Shown: in pieces, positions 60,581-64,000 of the stretch
Layout: every line of letters starts with the position of its first letter
Numbering within the stretch: position 1 is the first letter of the stretch
From: Protostelium mycophagum
Taxonomy: Eukaryota; Evosea; Variosea; Protosteliida; Protosteliaceae
Assembly: GCA_002081555.1 (NCBI GenBank)
Contig: MZNV01002743.1
Span: forward strand, 1-64,000
DNA length: 64,000 nt
Reading direction: 5' to 3'
Made by a program: the position numbers and the translations under genes
The notes under the pieces: model-generated
The model's input: only the letters and a program-made list of their open reading frames with translations
Database searches by the model: none
Told to the model about the DNA's origin: nothing

Positions 60581-60908
60581 AAGAAAAACAATGTATAAAG
60601 AGACTGAGATCGAAAGAACATGTGACTGTGTGTCCAAGTCGTGGCGGCTCATAGATCATGTCTCTTCCAACTGCTTGTTATGCTCGCCCAGAGACGGGCA
60701 TTTTGTCTATTGTTTTGGGCGAACGAAGGACTTGGGTTTTGCACAAAAATTTGCAAACGCATTTCGGTCAAGAGTTCCAAGTTGCATCGGCAGCGTCCAC
60801 CCTCGATAGACCATCAAAAAAGAACATCTATAAGGTGGATTGGTCGTCTTGATCCTATTTGATCTATCCATTCGGGCGGACTTCACATCTCATATATCGG
60901 TCGCCGAG
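60581..60908. other. Short intergenic region, gene status unclear
   Basis: 328 bp upstream of the PP2C-GRAM gene. All three plus frames are open for 64-73 codons (for example MSLPTACYARPETG from 60658), but none has family features. Probably 5' UTR and promoter. Confidence 0.35.
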
Positions 60909-63514
60909 ATGAGCGCGGAGAGCCGGTTTCCCTGTTCAGGGAGCGACAGCGCTCAAGGTGAGTCTTTATTTTATCTTTAACTGGCCATATACATACATTT
61001 TAAGAATCTCCTCTGGAGATTCAGTATTATCCGAGGATCTCTTTAATATTTCATCTTTGACCTGATTTCTTCTTAACAGGGCGGCGGCCAACAATGGAAG
61101 ACTCACACGTTGCTTTCGATGACGTTCGTACACAATTTCCTGACATAACACTACCAACCAACGAGCACGTCGCCTATTATGGCGTCTACGACGGACATGG
61201 AGGGGCCAAAGCGGCTGCCCTGCTGCAAGAGTCTCTTCATCTCACCATAATGAAAGATCCCGCCTTCGCAGCGGGAGATGTGGAGACGGCCATTAAAAAT
61301 GGTTTTGCCAGCACAGATAGTAGTATTTTAGAAATCTCAGTAAGAGACGGTTGGAGGGATGGTTCCACGGCCGTTATCGCCATCATGATTGGAAAGACTC
61401 TGTATATAGCTAATGCAGGTGACTCAGAAGCAGTTCTGGGCCACAAAAGACTCTCAGGTATCACTTCAGTTCACTTTTTTCATTTCATCGTGTTCCCATT
61501 TTCAAGAGATATGACATGATCACTATTTATTATCTATAAATTGAGTTCATCAGGGGAGGAGACACCTCCGGCAGAAGATCCAGAAGATCTGCCAACTGCT
61601 TTCAATGCACAATTATTATCATTTAAGCACAAGCCTAATGAGAATGGCGAGAAGGAACGTATCAAAGAGGCTGGAGGTGAGTTTTATTTGTTCATGAACC
61701 TTTATGTCGATCATCTAGAAACCATCACCGTTTTAGGCATCCTTTTATAACAAACAATATAGTCTTTCATGACTTTCAAATGTTCTCCTTTCATTTGACA
61801 TTAAGAGATCAAATCATTCATAATGTGTTTTGAGACCTTGGGTCAGATCATTTTCGAAGGAGGTCCAAATACAACGACTAAACATAGTCAGGAAGGGTCA
61901 TATTCGGCAGAGTGATGGGTGCATTAGCCGTCGCCAGGTCATTCGGTGATCGCGATTACAAGCATCCATACAACCAAGCAGAGGGAAACTTTGTGTCTGC
62001 GGAGCCTTTTATATTCAAAAGAGAAATTACAGAGGATGATCAGTTCCTCATCTGTTCTTGTGACGGTTTGTGGTGAGTCTTCAGATTTTCATTATGGGTC
62101 TTTTTTTTTCTTGGAACGGTTTTCTCGTCCGGTTTTGGCGGGAAGATTTTGGCGGGAAAACTGAGTATTTACAGGGACCGAACCTCATATCAGCAAGCAG
62201 TCAATTTTGTGGCTCGGTGTAGAGAAGATAATGTACAAGTGAGTCTATCCATCCTCGTTTCTTACCGTGAACCTCTCGTTAACTACCGTAGGTGACAGAA
62301 ACGGCCCAGCGGCTCGTGCACTATGCGATTGACAGGGGATCCTTAGACAATGTGACAGCGGTAGTGATATTCCTCGGAAAACACGTGTCGGCCCCACCTG
62401 TTGTAGATGGAGAGTCTAACACATCTACAACGACTGTGCGTAACACGGGAAGCATATCTCTGACAACATCAACTGATGTCGGACCCCCAGCCACAGGTTT
62501 GAAAGGTTGTCCGTCTCTTCTTATTCCTAGAATTTTCTTCTACTTTTCCCGGAAAATGAAGAGAAGTTTCTCCGAAAATTCACTGAAAAGTACAGTCCGA
62601 CAAGTACAATCTGCGGATGTGAGCAGCAATTTGAATGTCCTATTATCACCAAGAGATGTAGATCGTCTAAAGAAATACAAACTACCCTCCGAAGAGCTCA
62701 TTGTAGAAGGTGAAATTTCCACGAAATTTCACGTGAGATTCACAGAAAGATCTGAGAAAATTCAGCGCATCAGTGTCAATTGCAAGGAAAAGTACTGCGG
62801 CAGCAGGGGACTATGCTGGTCACAGCCTCCGCAATACTCTTTTGTTACTCTCAATTTGGAAAGAAAAAAATGGTGAGTGGGCTCGTTGTAGATGGAGCTG
62901 TAGATTCGGAAAAGTCATTGAAAATTTTCAGAAAACACTGAAGATAGATCAAATACAATCTATGCATTTTGTCAACTCCCTACCAGGTATTTGGATAAGG
63001 TCAAGGGGCAAGAAGGTATTTTCCCGCCATTTTCACCATCTACAATCACATCTACAATACTGAATTTTTCCAGTACGAATTTGTGTGGAAAGACTCTGAA
63101 GCAAATATGAATAATTTTCCACATTTATGCGAGATGAAGAATTCCATTGAACAATCTGCAAAATCACAGAATGTCCCCGCAGCGAGTGAGTCCATCTACA
63201 AACGTAATAAGGATGAAAATTCACTGAAAACTCCAGCTGAGCCAGAAAAAGAGGGGGGTGTAAGTGATGATGACACCGATGGAACACCTGAGATCACTGA
63301 AGATAAGAAGGTATGTACATCTACAATGTCGACATTTTGGCGCCAAAATGAGATCCCATTTCCTCACGTCCGAAAACTCTACGTTTTGGCGGGAAAAATT
63401 TCGGCAAAAACACTGATGTAGATAGCCAAATTCGGAGGAAAACAAAAAGGAGGAGAATGCGGAGATCCAGCTAAGCGGCTCGAAAGTGGCCATAGGCAAT
63501 TGGAGTCGATTTGA
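60909..63514 (+). CDS. PP2C-type protein phosphatase fused to a GRAM domain
   Basis: Exon 1 (60909-60957, MSAESRFPCSGSDSAQ) joins over a 124-nt intron to GRRPTMEDSHVAFDDV. The phosphatase has YYGVYDGHGGAKAA, DGSTAVIAIMIG, LYIANAGDSEAVLGHKR, then GRVMGALAVARSFGDRDYK, FLICSCDGLWDRTSYQQAV and RGSLDNVTAVVIFL, so every metal-binding Asp is present. A Ser/Thr linker leads to SPRDVDRLKKYKLPSEELIV, then GKVLRQQGTMLVTASAILF, CYSQFGKKKM, KTLKIDQIQSMHFVNSLPG and YEFVWKDSEANMNNF. The PxEEL..y.C.L.G.vlrqG.m.vT.....FyS..FGkK pattern is a GRAM domain, a PH-like lipid-binding fold. The end is a basic tail, stop 63512-63514. Mn/Mg-dependent Ser/Thr dephosphorylation at a membrane is the inferred role. Confidence 0.87.
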
Positions 63515-63812
63515 TTAAACAAAAGAACAACTATTTATCTTTGTGCGTTACCTCATGGTGATTGTCTATGGGTGTTGCATGATGAGACGGCAAGAGTCAT
63601 TCGAATGAGGTGTTTCTTTATGAATACATACAATCGGCAAAAGATCAACCAGTATACCACTGAGGATGAGGAGCGTTTAGAGGCGGATTCAAGCCTCCCG
63701 GATTCATCATTCCGTGTGTGTTCATTAAATTGAAAATCGAATCGTGATGGAACTGGTTGTAGAGTCCTTATGAACAAAAGCGTAAAGGCGAACTGAACAA
63801 TCAACATCAAAC
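63515..63812. other. Intergenic region, no gene seen
   Basis: 298 bp between the PP2C-GRAM stop and the next start. No supported frame. It presumably carries the next gene's promoter. Confidence 0.4.
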
Positions 63813-64000
63813 ATGAGCGTCATCAAGCAGAGAGTTGGACTTGTTGGTTTTGGAGAACTAGGTATACACAATGATCCATACCCTATTCAGGATTGTGACG
63901 TGATGAAGGGCAATACCTGGCGAAAGCTCTTCTCACAGACGAAGTACTTCAGAGCCGCTTCGAGTTAGTCTTTGTGTGGAACAGATCAAAGGAGAAGATT
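63813..64000 (+). CDS. Aspartate dehydrogenase-like protein (ASPDH), N-terminal part
   Basis: The start at 63813 gives MSVIKQRVGLVGFGELG. A 48-nt intron (GTATACA...GATGAAG) joins to QYLAKALLTDEVLQSRFELV and FVWNRSKEKI at the window edge. GFGELG is the dinucleotide-binding Gly motif, and FELVFVWNRS matches the ASPDH family opening (NAD-dependent aspartate dehydrogenase domain proteins). The rest is outside the window. Confidence 0.8.

Noticed and set aside
1-64000. Transposons, retroelements, viral remnants, CRISPR arrays
   Set aside because: I found no reverse transcriptase, transposase, integrase, capsid or terminal-repeat structure, and no regularly spaced repeat-spacer array. The repeats seen are short local tandem or palindromic words.

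Overview
This 64 kb window is ordinary nuclear DNA of a gene-dense, intron-rich microbial eukaryote. The genes read with the standard code and are broken by many short introns (mostly about 40-180 nt, GT-AG, very often ending TTGTAG). Neighbouring genes lie within a few tens to a few hundred bases of each other on both strands. The mix includes a SepA/Cdc7-type septation kinase with ARM repeats, a long hybrid histidine kinase, a PSI-bearing ABCG transporter, MSH5, a Zn2Cys6-PAS factor and a PTS2-type acyl-CoA oxidase. This points to Amoebozoa, perhaps a protosteloid amoeba such as Planoprotostelium. The taxon is an inference from gene content, not proven. I see no transposon, retroelement or CRISPR array.

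Layout. 0-6.6 kb: the start of an unknown gene, a patch of small duplications, then a SepA/MAP3K-epsilon kinase (minus). 6.8-11.7 kb: an ALDH10 aldehyde dehydrogenase (minus) diverging from a mitochondrial TPR protein (plus) whose intron holds a whole tRNA-Gly(CCC). 11.8-20.7 kb, all minus: MSH5, a secreted probably lipid-anchored protein, and the spliceosomal helicase DDX42. 20.8-27.9 kb, all plus: a long coiled-coil protein, a protein with an aegerolysin-like sandwich domain, and a short USP8-dimer protein. 28-31.4 kb, minus: a HutD-like cupin and an Ig-like ASH/MSP protein. 31.6-35.8 kb, plus: a protein with a capping-protein-binding motif and an HSL-type hydrolase. 36.5-38.6 kb, minus: a tail-anchored coiled-coil protein.

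39-44.6 kb: a PSI-ABCG half transporter. 44.9-46.2 kb: a serine esterase (minus). 46.7-47.7 kb: Derlin. 48.5-51.5 kb: a peroxisomal acyl-CoA oxidase (minus), sharing a 1.07 kb upstream region with an AcuK/ERT1-like Zn2Cys6-PAS regulator (52.6-53.8 kb, plus). 53.9-59.7 kb: a membrane hybrid histidine kinase (minus). 60.3-63.5 kb: a small glycine-rich membrane protein and a PP2C phosphatase fused to a GRAM domain. The window ends inside an aspartate dehydrogenase-like gene.

Most genes are independent housekeeping or signalling loci. The best case for a working unit is the oxidase/regulator pair: fungal AcuK/ERT1 factors control gluconeogenesis on acetate and fat, and here such a factor sits head-to-head with a beta-oxidation enzyme, with palindromic CGG sites between them. 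The most unusual protein architectures are PP2C-GRAM, PSI-ABCG and the histidine kinase with a degenerate receiver-like segment plus a run of 6-residue repeats. All exon joins were read by eye, so gene ends are firmer than internal exon maps.
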